Below are positions 10,298-20,290 of a stretch of 64,000 bases of DNA, piece after piece (the first letter of the stretch is position 1; the number at the start of each line of letters is the position of its first letter). Below the pieces are notes generated by a model that saw only the letters and a list, made by a program, of their open reading frames with translations, was not told the DNA's origin and did not search any database. Source of the stretch: Rhexocercosporidium sp. MPI-PUGE-AT-0058 (taxonomy: Eukaryota > Ascomycota > Leotiomycetes > Helotiales); NCBI GenBank assembly GCA_020746875.1, contig JAGTJL010000013.1, positions 2,170,001 through 2,234,000 on the forward strand, given 5' to 3'. The translations under genes were made by a program, and so were the position numbers.

Positions 10298-12753
10298 CAC
10301 GTGGAGAACAAAGAAGGACCAGCAAACCAGCAGCCAATCTTAGACCAGCTACACCCGAAAGAAGTTCGACCCCCACCACATCATTGTACTCCATTCGACG
10401 CACTAGGGGAACCATTAGATGGTTGGTGGTGTTCTGATTCCCACTGTGGCCATATACCTGTTAATTACAAGTCTATGCGCGGGCATTGTAACAAGGAGCA
10501 TGGCTGGCAGGTTAGCAAGGGAGAGCCGACGCATTGGACCAAAGTCAAGGTGCAAACATTTTTTGGGGTTGGATTCCAACGATATTTCATAGTAAAATGC
10601 CAAGAGGAGACTTCCCCGCAAGCAGAAGCAGAAGACGACGATAACAACGAAGATGCCGCAGTCCGGGACCAGCTGCTACGCGAATTCAACGAAATAGACG
10701 AGCGGGACGCAAAACGGTTTGAGATTGCAGATTCTAAGACTGAAAAGAGTGACAATACCGGTTGGTGGAACTTTGTGCAATGGCGACCGCACTTTGGCAG
10801 TCGCAACATCAGACGTATTGCTCATGCAAGCAGGTTGCCGGACCGGAAAGACAAACAGCTCCAGCGCGTAAGCGAAATCGTCAACATGATGATCAAACGT
10901 GCTGTGGATGGGCTGAGCAGCTTCCATGATGACACTCCGTATTGGCTGCGAACGGCGAACTCGACTGAGAAGGTTGAGAACCGACCCATGGTGCGGTTGC
11001 AGAATGAGGACAGCTTGGACCGGTATATTGCGTATCTTCGGCGTTTTGCTTGTTACGAGTGTACGTAGCGCAGAAAGAGAGGGAGAGCTTCGAAGGTGGT
11101 GAAAGTGAGAGCGGGGATGAAGGGTTAATAGACGACGATGGAGAGGCTGTTGCGGACGAAGTTGAGGAGGGTGGAGAGGAGGATGAGACCCAGGAGGCTG
11201 TTGTAGACGAGGTTGAAGAGGGGGATGAGACCCAGGAGGCTGGTGACAGTGGAGAGCTTGATGTGATGAAAGACTGCTGTGAACTGACAAAATTCAGCCC
11301 AGAGCAGAGACAGCTATTGCAAGACGTGCTCGAGTCATTAGAATCCGGAGAAGACGAGGACACCCAGGTCCAAAAGATGAGTGCGCTTATGATGTCCATG
11401 ATTTTGCAGAGTCTGAAAGGCTATGATCAATTTGACAGCCCCATGATTCATTTTGCGGCTGTCTTAGGCATTGTGGAAGACGAGAATCGCTTGAGGCGTG
11501 GTGACGAGTATTCATATATGCTCGCCGGATTCATGTACTGCGTCCGGGTCTTGTTTGTTGAGTATACACTCCCAGCAGCCACGAGGGCAGAACAAACTGC
11601 GGAAGACATCGACCGGTTTCTTGAGTTGCGGAAGAAATATCTCGTGGTTGGAAGCTATAGCCCATGCAGCTTCTTGATTAAGATGTTGGGGTATGGCAAG
11701 ACAATGAGCATGCAAAAGATCAACCAGCCCAGCATTACTTGGACTCGGTCTGAAACGAACCGTCCGGATGGTGATATCTTGGAATTTCATGGGAAGCCAC
11801 TGCCGATCAAGCGGTTCAAGGATGCAATCCATGATATGATCCGGGAGGCCGAAGACATCTTGTGGAAGGATCTTATGTGGGTGGCCCAGAAGAAGGACCG
11901 GTTTGAGATTGATTTAGACATGATCCAAGATGATCTGTCATTGGCTACACGGGGTGCGTCATGGGTGACAAATGAAGCTAATGGAATGAAGGATAAGAGG
12001 CAGTGGATGATGGATCAGATGTTGAAGGCTCCAAAAGACCAGCAACTATGGGACCGAAAGAAGAACACGTGGCGAATGACGAGAGTCCGGGAGTATCGGC
12101 AGGTGCAAAGACGACTAAAAGAACTGTCGCTCGCTTTAGGGCATGAGGGCGGTGGTCCACCAGGTCGCGGAGAAGAGATCACGCCCATTCGGTTCCGCAA
12201 TGGACTTCTCCAGGAGCGCAATATCTATGTGATCGGCGGACGAATCGCGTATGTTACGCGGTCTCACAAGTCTCAGGCACTCTTTGGTGAGGCTAAAGTT
12301 ATCCCACGATTTCTCCCATGGCGGATAGGACAGATCTGGGCCATATATCTGGCTTACGTGCAGCCATTTTCAGAGACTCTCGACCAGAAAACGAACGGAC
12401 TCCCCCGGAGTGATCATCTCTGGCATGATAAGCATGGTTCATGGACTCGCGAGCACTTGACTAAGGTCTTGACACAGGAAACCGCTATTCGGTTAGGGGT
12501 ACGATTGACGACGCAGGATTACCGGAATGTGGCGATTGAAATGGGCCGTGAATATATTGGTGCCGAGTTTATGAGGGATCTACCCGTGACTGAGGATATG
12601 CCACATGAAGATACTGATGTCATCGTAAGTGCTGTTGATCTTGCGGCTGCTCATGGGAAGGATATTGCCGAGCGGTATGGGGTTCGTGGTGATATTATCC
12701 GGAACTTGAGTGACGAGAGCATTCGGATCTTTGGGGCCATTGGTTCACAGTAG
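10298..12753 (+). pseudogene. OrsD-type finger and recombinase-like protein, copy C (frameshifted)
   Basis: Frame 2 (10298-11068) begins inside a zinc-finger region (WWCSDSHCGH...H...HGW) with no good ATG, so the 5' end is missing. The frame changes near 11045-11055: the frame-2 text ends LRRFACYECT and frame 1 continues LLRVYVAQKERE, consistent with a small indel. Frame 1 then carries an acidic Glu/Asp stretch and a recombinase-like domain with R at 12166-12168 (PGRGEEI), the DYRNVAI arginine, and a final HGKDIAERYG block, so the catalytic set seems preserved. TAG 12751-12753 replaces a Trp codon seen in copy B (SQWHLVLGL), a G->A change. The helicase follows in the same frame. Confidence 0.55.
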
Positions 12754-14154
12754 CATCAACTGCTAGGATTGGATAGCAAGAAACCATCCCCATCAGCTAA
12801 GCATCATCGAGTTTTGTCTTATGGGACACCACCGGCCAGTCTTACGCCAAAGAGGTCTAGATCACCATTGGGAAGGCCACAGCCAGTGGTTTTTATGTCG
12901 CCGCTGGCCAGTCCGTCCAGCCCGTTTCCGGCCGGGTTGCTAACCCCAATGAGTTCAAATGCGTCTGAGTATGAACCATCAGGCTCGAAGCCCATGGTGT
13001 TTCCCAGTCGGCCACGGTTTGAAGCCGCAACAACTGGTGTTCTACCATTGGCCACCGTCCCCGTCTACTCTGGAGAAGAGATCCATGAAGGGCTAAAGAA
13101 GGTGCTGAGCCAAGAAGAGCCCGAGTTCCGTGCGGACGAACAGAGAGAGGCCGTCTTTGCAGCGCTAGACCAACAGACTCCATTGATCGTGGTATTACCC
13201 ACTGGTGGCGGTAAGACGCTGACATTTACACTTCCAGCCATACTTCGGGACCCAGGTGTCAGCATCGTGGTGGCACCGTTCAATGCACTCGAGAAGGACT
13301 ACGTACGGCGGCTGCGGCTTGCACATATCGAGCATATCGTCTGGCACCATGGAGAGACGCGGTATGCCCCCGTAGTAGTAGTCAGCGCTGACCGGGCAGC
13401 AACAACCGGGTTCATTACATATGGATCAATGCTCCGAAAACGAAAACTACTACGGCGTGTCGTGCTTGATGAATGTCATCTTGCATTTACAGCTAGTGAT
13501 TACCGGCCCAAGCTACGGCAGCTCGGTCATCTTCAGGTGCTCCGGTGCCCCATGATCTTGCTGACGGCTACACTCCCACCGATTCGACTCGATGAATTGC
13601 GAGAGGTGATGCACATATCCGACTTTCGTCTGATTCGTATGAGCACGGTTCGGGCCAACATCCGGTACATGGTGCGGCGATGTCCCAACAAGAGTGCGTT
13701 GAAGCTGGTTAAGGAAATGGCACGATTACGGCGTCTCGGGCCCGGGGAACGTGGAATTTTTTACTGCAGTAGCCGGGATGGGACTGAGGAGGTGGCCAAG
13801 GTGTTAGGATGTCCGCATTACCATTCGATGGTTGATGAGAAGGATGCAGCTGTAGAAAAATGGTTGAAGGAGGCGGGGTTTATGGCTGCAAGTGGGGCGC
13901 TTGGCACTGGTGGAGACTATCCGGGGATCATCTATATCGTGCACATTGGTGTCCCGTATGGCATGATTGACTTTGCACAAGAGACTGGGCGCGGCGGGCG
14001 AGCCGGGGAGGATGTTGATTCCATTATTCTGCTTGAAGATGCCGAATACCAGCGGTTGGCGAAGCAAGACGCTGCGGAGTTGACGGTCGACGAGCTTGCC
14101 ATGCACCCCTATTTCCAGCACTTCCAACAGTTCAACGTTACAATTTCTCCCTAG
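12754..14154 (+). CDS. RecQ-like SF2 DNA helicase domain, C-terminally short
   Basis: This frame directly continues the recombinase frame after the TAG at 12751, so the intact ancestor was probably one recombinase-helicase polyprotein. After a Pro/Ser-rich linker come a Q-motif-like region (FRADEQREAV), the Walker A P-loop LPTGGGKT (nt about 13195-13220), a DECH box (13468-13479), TATLPP (motif III), and QETGRGGRAGE (motif VI, about 13978-14015). This order fits RecQ-type and telomere-linked-helicase-like proteins of fungi. The C-terminal extension usual in such proteins is absent: the ORF ends at 14152-14154 shortly after motif VI. Expression as a separate protein is doubtful because the frame lacks a strong ATG near its start. 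Confidence 0.65.
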   Translation, partial: HQLLGLDSKKPSPSAKHHRVLSYGTPPASLTPKRSRSPLGRPQPVVFMSPLASPSSPFPAGLLTPMSSNASEYEPSGSKPMVFPSRPRFEAATTGVLPLATVPVYSGEEIHEGLKKVLSQEEPEFRADEQREAVFAALDQQTPLIVVLPTGGGKTLTFTLPAILRDPGVSIVVAPFNALEKDYVRRLRLAHIEHIVWHHGETRYAPVVVVSADRAATTGFITYGSMLRKRKLLRRVVLDECHLAFTASDYRPKLRQLGHLQVLRCPMILLTATLPPIRLDELREVMHISDFRLIRMSTVRANIRYMVRRCPNKSALKLVKEMARLRRLGPGERGIFYCSSRDGTEEVAKVLGCPHYHSMVDEKDAAVEKWLKEAGFMAASGALGTGGDYPGIIYIVHIGVPYGMIDFAQETGRGGRAGEDVDSIILLEDAEYQRLAKQDAAELTVDELAMHPYFQHFQQFNVTISP

Positions 14155-15484
14155 CTCTTTGAGCTGATTCTAGTACAAAAGAAAGCTGTGATACAGGGTT
14201 GGGGGCTCTGTCTGATGTGTTCTAAGCGCTGGTGAGGGTTTTGCCCTATTCGTTCATGTCGATAGGGTGGGTAGGGAAGGTGATTGGTCTCACTTTATTT
14301 GCAAGCTCGAGACTATAGGAAAGTACGATGGGCTTCTAGAGTTGATGCAAGAAGGACGGCATTTTGCAAGGAACTTTCCATATTTCTTGGGCGCAAGGCT
14401 TACGGGAATTGCCAGGTGAAGTAGATGCTAACTTAGGTTCTGCTGACCTGGTGGAACGGGTATCTGTGGATGGAGATATTGGCACGATTCTTGATGAAAT
14501 GTCGAGTCAACTAAGCCTTCGAATGGTACGGAATTCATTGACCCCTCTCACCAGTGATATTACGTCTTATTCAAGTCTCCTCCCCGAATTTTTATCCATG
14601 TGTACGTCTTTCGAAGCCAGCAAATGAGCCAATGTACACAAAGGCGCCAAGATCTCAGCGCTGCTCGAACGACTTAGAAAGATATGCTAGCAAGCCTCAG
14701 CAATGCGCCGGAGTAGAGATTGGGCAAACTCACATCCGACAGCTCGTCCGGTGTTGCAGAAGTAGTAGCTTCGACAAAATGGACCGCCTCGGCAGACCAG
14801 CCCTCTGGCGAAGCCTCTAAGGTCTCTCTCTTTTCATTCATCATTTGCAACGCGTCGCAGATTCTACATAGACTTAAAAATATCCAAATACTGTATTGCT
14901 AGAGCTTGGAGATCTGCGGAGTTGGTTCGACGCCTCTGACGCATTTAGCGTCAGGTCAAGTTCACTTTCTCCGACATCTCTACAACTTCTCCTCCACAAT
15001 CCCCTTCACAACCAACCTCAAATTCCGTCACAACCAAAAGACACCGAAAGAAGAGGGCCTAGGGACCTCGAGGAACAGATAGGAAAGGGCCCCAGCGGCT
15101 TGAGATATTAAACCAACCAAATAATTTGTGGCCCAGCCTTGCGAGTTCGACGACTACTGTTCCTTATGGCTTCGCCGAAAAACAAAGACAAGAAGGAAAT
15201 CTGAGATGCCGGAATCATAGGAGGACTAGCTCACTTTAGCGAGCACCTTATAAGGTGGCTCTTACTTGTACGCATAGAAAGGTCGAACTTAATGATACCA
15301 CTAAATTGTACCTTTGATTTCCACCGCATATATGCACCCCCTGTGAAGCCAACAGTTACAATTGACGCTGAGGACCAAGTATTCCGGTCCCTGCACCCTG
15401 CGTTTGCAGATCGGGGGTTCGAAAAGGAAACTGGAAAGTTAAACATTCTCCGCTTTGTGCCAAGTCCCACCCATATCCAGTAAC
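14155..15484. other. Intergenic, no supported gene
   Basis: Only short overlapping ORFs without recognisable motifs are present. This is the 3' flank of both the helicase element (plus strand) and the DUF6594 region (minus strand). Confidence 0.5.
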
Positions 15485-16465
15485 TTAGATGCCTCCAACA
15501 TTGTTAGAAATGAACACAACCTCAACGGCTGCAAATCTGTTCGTGCGTGGATTAGCAATATGGATATCAATTAAAGAGGGATGACTTACGCTGCAGTTGC
15601 TGTAAACACCTCAACGCCCTTTGCGTTAGTAAGAAAGGCCATGGCCATTGCAAAAAGGAAGCTAAAGAGCGTTACTAAACCCAGTTTCCATGCCACAGTT
15701 TTGACCCAATATAACAGGACTACAGACAAAATTGGTAATAATGAGGCAAGTACTGTCGAAAACGAAACCATCCACTTTATCACCCTATCCCCTCTATACA
15801 CCTTAAGCCCACTTTCTATATCTCTGCTCTCTTTCGTGCTTCTCCAACTATATCGGTGCCACAGAGCTAGAATCCGGGTTTTCAGCGCCATCTGGTATAT
15901 GTCTTTTGGTGGACATTTATCCAATGCCACAAGATCAGGAGCACAGGTATGTGGACTATCAGAATCCCCCCATATATTGCGGTCTTTCCCTATTAATGAA
16001 AGGTTCCCCAAGTCTGGGCTTTCAATCCACTTCTGGAGCAGTTTCAGGTCTTGAGGATTTGCTTGAGGTAGGGCAGATATTCCTGCCTGTTGCAGAAGTG
16101 CTTTACCTGTTAACATGTGAGCAAAACAAAAACTTTCGACGGAAGGATATCCGCTCACGATACTTGTGCAAAACTTCCCTTATCTTTAACATGATCTTCA
16201 TCTGTGTACTATCATTGCTCTCTAGCGAATTATTCAACCAATACCAATCCTTCGAGAACAGAGTGTTAACTCGCTCACTCGATTGACTATCACAAAGTTC
16301 CACCCTACGAAGCTCCCCCTCAAGGCTCACTAACTCTGCTTGGAGATAGAGTATATTCTTGATCGCTAGGTTGTTAAAGGATCGTGTAATGCAACTAGAG
16401 GGCCAGGCCGCCATGTGAGAAGCGAGCTTGGGGTAGCCTTCGACTTCCCTCTTGTTCTCTGGCAT
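15485..16465 (-). CDS. DUF6594 membrane protein (own gene, or C-terminal half of a protease fusion)
   Basis: Exons 16465-16159, 16106-15590 and 15536-15485 join in frame across introns of 52 nt (16107-16158, GTGAGC..ACAG) and 53 nt (15537-15589, GTAAGT..ACAG), giving 291 aa from ATG 16465. The N-terminal GYPKLASHMA and LYLQAELVSLEGEL blocks, and the C-terminal membrane helices ending in FTATAAFAAVEVVFISNN, fit DUF6594, a fungal family of membrane proteins of unknown role. ATG 16465 lies only 50 bp beyond the upstream protease stop. A 50-nt GTAAAT..AAAG intron (16489-16538) would fuse both in frame (see findings). No frame damage is visible. Confidence 0.75.
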
Positions 16466-16515
16466 AGCAATTGTAAAGGGTTCTCTTGCTTTAGTACGTA
16501 TGTTAGCGTTATACC

Positions 16516-18192
16516 TTATGAACAGTTCCCGTATTTACCTTGAGCCGGGGTAAAGGTTGAAAAGTTTGTGCTTGATATGGATATGGTACGCTCTCTCACA
16601 CAAGGGGTATAGTCTTCAGAGGTTGCGCGTTGTAGACCATTCGTAGCATTACCAGGGGCCTGATATTGAGAGAGACTCGGTGCTTGTGTGGAGAAGGCGT
16701 TTTGGGGAATGAATAGGGAATCCTTGACGTCGCGGACTGCTGCTGTAATCTCCATCTCCGCCTCGCTGGGAATTCTGACAGGTTTCCCACACATCTCGTC
16801 TGATATGGACCTTGCAATGTCTCTTGACAGCACCATATATGCAACTCTTGTTCCTGGTTTCCCTGCAATGATGTGGCCGAGCCAATCTTCTGTAATCGGG
16901 TCTATGACCCATGATCCACAATCGCCTTTTTCTAGACTCGTTTCAGCTTCACGGAATGGAAAAGAGCTGTTTAAATGTTACGTACGAACAACTCGTTCTA
17001 GTACAACTATCCACATTCGTTGGAATGACTTCCTCCCAGGTAGAGCAACAAGCGAATAATCAGCCATGATAGCTCCACTTACCACACCTCCCCTGCCAGA
17101 ATGAACCACAACAACCTTGTCTGCAGGGTCCTCCTCAGGAATACGCCTGGGGTAAGTAATACCGCCATTTGGGACAAACACCTTGTTTGTTAAGTGGACC
17201 AGTAGCCCGTTAACTTTACATAGACTCCAGTCTAGATCAGGTCGTCTGATTGTATCGAACCTAACTAGCGCTCGTTTATTGTTCAGAATGCCAATTGGAT
17301 TTTCGAGCCCTGGCAATACTAACGTGCTGGGTGCTTTGATTTTGACTGCAATGGTCAGGGTAAGTCTGTGGTGAGTAAGAATTTGCTTACCAGGTTTTGT
17401 TGATAAATCTCCCGCTTTATTGTCAAAGGGGTGGGCAACTGTAAGTCCAAAAAGCTCCTCGCCGACGAAGATGAATCCCCCAAAAGTGCATGTTACGTTT
17501 CCTATCTGCACCAGTGCACCGTTGATTGCTTTCTTTGTCTTAATGTCTTCTGGTTCGGGCCGCGGCGTTGGGGGGAGGGTGTTTGAGTGTGTTGGTGTCA
17601 AGCCAAGAGACCCTGCGCTTTGTTTTTCCTTGAATCTGCTGTCTTTTGAAGTATGTGACGATGATCCATCTTCCAGATCATCAAATCCTGCAAGGAACTC
17701 GGGTCCGGTTTCATAGTACTCGATTCCTATTCCTCGAGGATCGACCACAATTTTTTCTTCCTTGATGATTCTCTTAGCATTCCGACGACAAATTTTGCTC
17801 GAAGAGCTAAAGATAACCGATGGTTGCGCATCTTTGACAGATCTCCCGTGCATGGACCGGTCCCAAACGCAACCTGGTGAGGTTTGCTCGCCGTCCCATA
17901 CGTCGGCATTCCGTTTCACGATAATCAGGTTCTCTATTTGCTGTATTGCTTCATTTAAACAGCGCTTCGCTGGTTCAAGGGCAATCCAGCAGTTCATGGC
18001 CAAAAGTGATGTACAGAGCTGCCATTCCATTTTGACTCGACTGTCATATTTGATAGACTGTCGCCGCTCAGGGTCCTTCCATTTGGGTGCTCCAAGTTGA
18101 GGAAGCTTCGTGGGCCTTTGTGGCTTTGAATTATCGAGCGTCGTCATTCTCGGATCAATAGTTTGGTTGATTTCTACTTTGATATCAGCCAT
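16516..18192 (-). CDS. Chymotrypsin-fold protease with Cys in the nucleophile position
   Basis: Start is ATG 18192 (MADIKVEINQ); the longer ORF start is a TTG. Residues 1-220 are an unknown N-terminal region with Ser/Pro-rich linker. From residue 224 a chymotrypsin-like fold is readable: GLTVAHPF (H254), RPDLDWSL (D319/D321), SGRGGVVSG, then GDCGSWVID. An in-frame TAA at 16978-16980 is removed by a 54-nt intron, 16932-16985 (GTACGT..TCTAG). That joins VLERVV to QKGDCGSW, the expected spacing. The nucleophile position of the usual GDSG is Cys407, so it may act as a cysteine protease of serine-protease fold. If it ends at TAA 16516-16518 it is 540 aa. If the 16489-16538 intron is used it continues into DUF6594 as an 832-aa protein. 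Confidence 0.7.
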
Positions 18193-18672
18193 TCCTGAAG
18201 CGCATACCCACAATCACTGTACAGATTGATGAGCTCAATGCGAATTTTGGAAGACTTAATGAAATTAACCTCAATTGCCGATTCTTTAGAGACGTGTCAT
18301 CCAATTCCGCCTTCCTGTCTGCCTCGCCAGCACACACATGCAACCTGCACAAACAGGTGCAGACCGCCTTTTTAGTATTAGCGAGGCTTTCACAGGTGAT
18401 AAATGTTCCGCCAGCGCATGATTCATGGTTTCTTTTTTCTCACGGAGTTTACAACCAATCCGATGGAAGAGATTGGGTATACCAGACTCAGCCTTCTATC
18501 TTCTATCGAGTCGGGCGTAGCCGCCCTCTATCATGCAGCGTGTGTTCTTCCTCTTTACTTCCCCAGATGACTGGGTCCAAAAACAAGAGAATCGGTTACG
18601 AACTTTTGTTTTCGCCTTAATTTCTTTGCCGCTTTCCAGGCTTCCCTCCCTGGGCATGCCATACCATCAACG
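18193..18672. promoter_or_regulatory. Shared divergent promoter region
   Basis: This 480-bp gap separates the protease start (minus strand, 18192) from the start of the 358-aa membrane protein (plus strand, 18673). Both genes are therefore likely to be driven from here and could be co-regulated. I see no specific binding site that I can name. Confidence 0.4.
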
Positions 18673-19796
18673 ATGATTGCTCTCACAGCAGCTGTTCAGG
18701 ACCCTCTGAATTGTCCACTGCGAAAAGGACAGAGTACTCCAACATTTCTTCGCGCCGTTGTCAGAGAACTCTGGGACCAGGAGATATTGCTACGAGAATA
18801 TCAACAAAATCCCAAATTTTACGGAAGCTATATAACTCATATATACCGAGATATTCTAGTAGCAGCGTGTCGCAGCGATTTCCAGACTCCAGAATGCTCA
18901 CATAGGCATATATTTGACCTCGTAAAGAGATTAAAATGCCAGAGGTGGACAAAATTAGAAGCAACGGGATATCTTCAGACTCTGAGTTCTTGTTCCGATG
19001 CAGCATATCTTGAGCGCTGCGTTGATATTGCGGCTGGCTTGCTTGTTCCTTTGAACTTTCAAGGCGTTGGTGGCGCGAGGAGGGGAGAGATTGTACGCTG
19101 GGAAGATAATATGTGTTTAAGCGAAACAGTTTCGAATTGGATGGCGGTGAATAGTTCTGGAGTACTTCAAAATCAGTGCACGTCATGTTCCTCTTCATGG
19201 CGTTTCTGTCGAAAATTCAACGCCTATCAAGTCACCCACATCTCTGGTTTTGAAATTGTTTGGACAAGCAATTTGGCGGATCATTTACTTGTCCAGGACG
19301 ATGATGACAAAGTAAAGCTTCATATTTTCCACCAAGTCAAAGTCCTCGAGAATCACTTGGCCTTCCAAAGGTTAGTGGCCATATTTGACATATAGATATA
19401 AACTAATATTGATCTAGCACTATACTCTCACGCAACCTCATCCTTGAAACGATGGATACCCTTGCTCTTCTAGTTCCAAGAACCGATCCAAAAGTCCGAA
19501 GATGGTACAAGGCCCTGCAAAAGCTCCATACGTTAGATCCAGGGGTCCTATCTCTAGAGTACCTGAGTCTAGAAAACCGAGATATCAATCACTTTAAGTG
19601 CTGGGGAGGGCGCCTTCGGAAGTTGAAGCAAGCATTTGATGACCACGAACCTAATGGGCCCCTTCAATGGTGGCGAGACGATCGCAAATCCGTACAATGG
19701 TGGACGTTCTGGGTCGCTGCTTTGGTTCTTATACTCACAATTGTGTTTGGCTTTACGCAATCAGTGGCTTCTATTATGCAGGTGTTGAGATTGTGA
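18673..19796 (+). CDS. Fungal single-pass membrane protein of unknown function
   Basis: Two exons, 18673-19370 and 19418-19796, join across a 47-nt intron (GTTAGT..TCTAG, 19371-19417) to give 358 aa. The C-terminal third reads TLALLVPRTDP...W..ALQ, then a charged block and QWWRDDRKSVQWWTFWVAALVLIL, with one hydrophobic helix close to the C-terminus. I recognise this as a common uncharacterised fungal family. The N-terminal part is soluble and Cys-containing. It is transcribed away from the protease gene across a 480-bp gap, which suggests a functional pairing but does not prove it. No frame damage is visible. Confidence 0.7.
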
Positions 19797-19878
19797 ATTG
19801 ACGTAGGGAGCTGAGCTTAATCGAGAGGGCAGGAAGGGGTTCTTAAGCACAGGCAACAAAGAGAAAGCATTTTACCAA

Positions 19879-19902
19879 GATTGATTGATTGATTGATTGA
19901 TT
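19879..19902. repeat. GATT microsatellite, six units
   Basis: Six perfect GATT units lie just 3' of the 358-aa protein gene. Confidence 0.9.
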
Positions 19903-19905
19903 ATA

Positions 19906-20290
19906 TCATACGCGGTTCCAGCCTCCCGGTAGGGTGGCTATGCCGGAATGGCCCAGCTTTGGCGCAGTTACCGAAGAGCATAAAAGCCCTTCACTTCCCA
20001 TGAAGAAAGACATTTCCGAGAAGCCACCAATAAATGGCTGGAGTTTTTTAAGCTGATCTTCGGTGAATGCAGTTCGCTTGAATCCAACAGCATAGTCGGG
20101 TTGCGGACGAGGCTTGGTTAGAGCGATGGAATTGTCCCAGCCTGTTGACACTTTCGATCAAGGGCTTTAGACGTTTAGCGCCACGTATAGCTAGAGACTG
20201 AGCGGAAGGAACGATCAGTCGAGCGATATCTTGAATAACCTTGGCCTCGTTCCTGTCTTGTATCATGTCGCACGTATCAATCATCCTAAA
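19906..20290 (-). pseudogene. Decayed DUF7924-type protein fragment
   Basis: On the minus strand NEAKVIQDIARLIVPSAQSL (nt about 20180-20245) and RPQPDYAVGFKRTAFTEDQL (about 20040-20105) are hallmark segments of a fungal family (DUF7924). They lie in two frames that switch near 20140, so there is at least one frameshift. Downstream the reading (SFFMGSEG...) loses the conserved core. The fragment is short and without catalytic motifs; the family's function is unknown. Confidence 0.5.

Noticed and set aside
16967..17014. 48-nt GTGGAT..ACAG intron to skip the TAA in the protease
   Set aside because: The 54-nt GTACGT..TCTAG intron (16932-16985) has better splice sites and keeps the conserved strand before GDCGSW.
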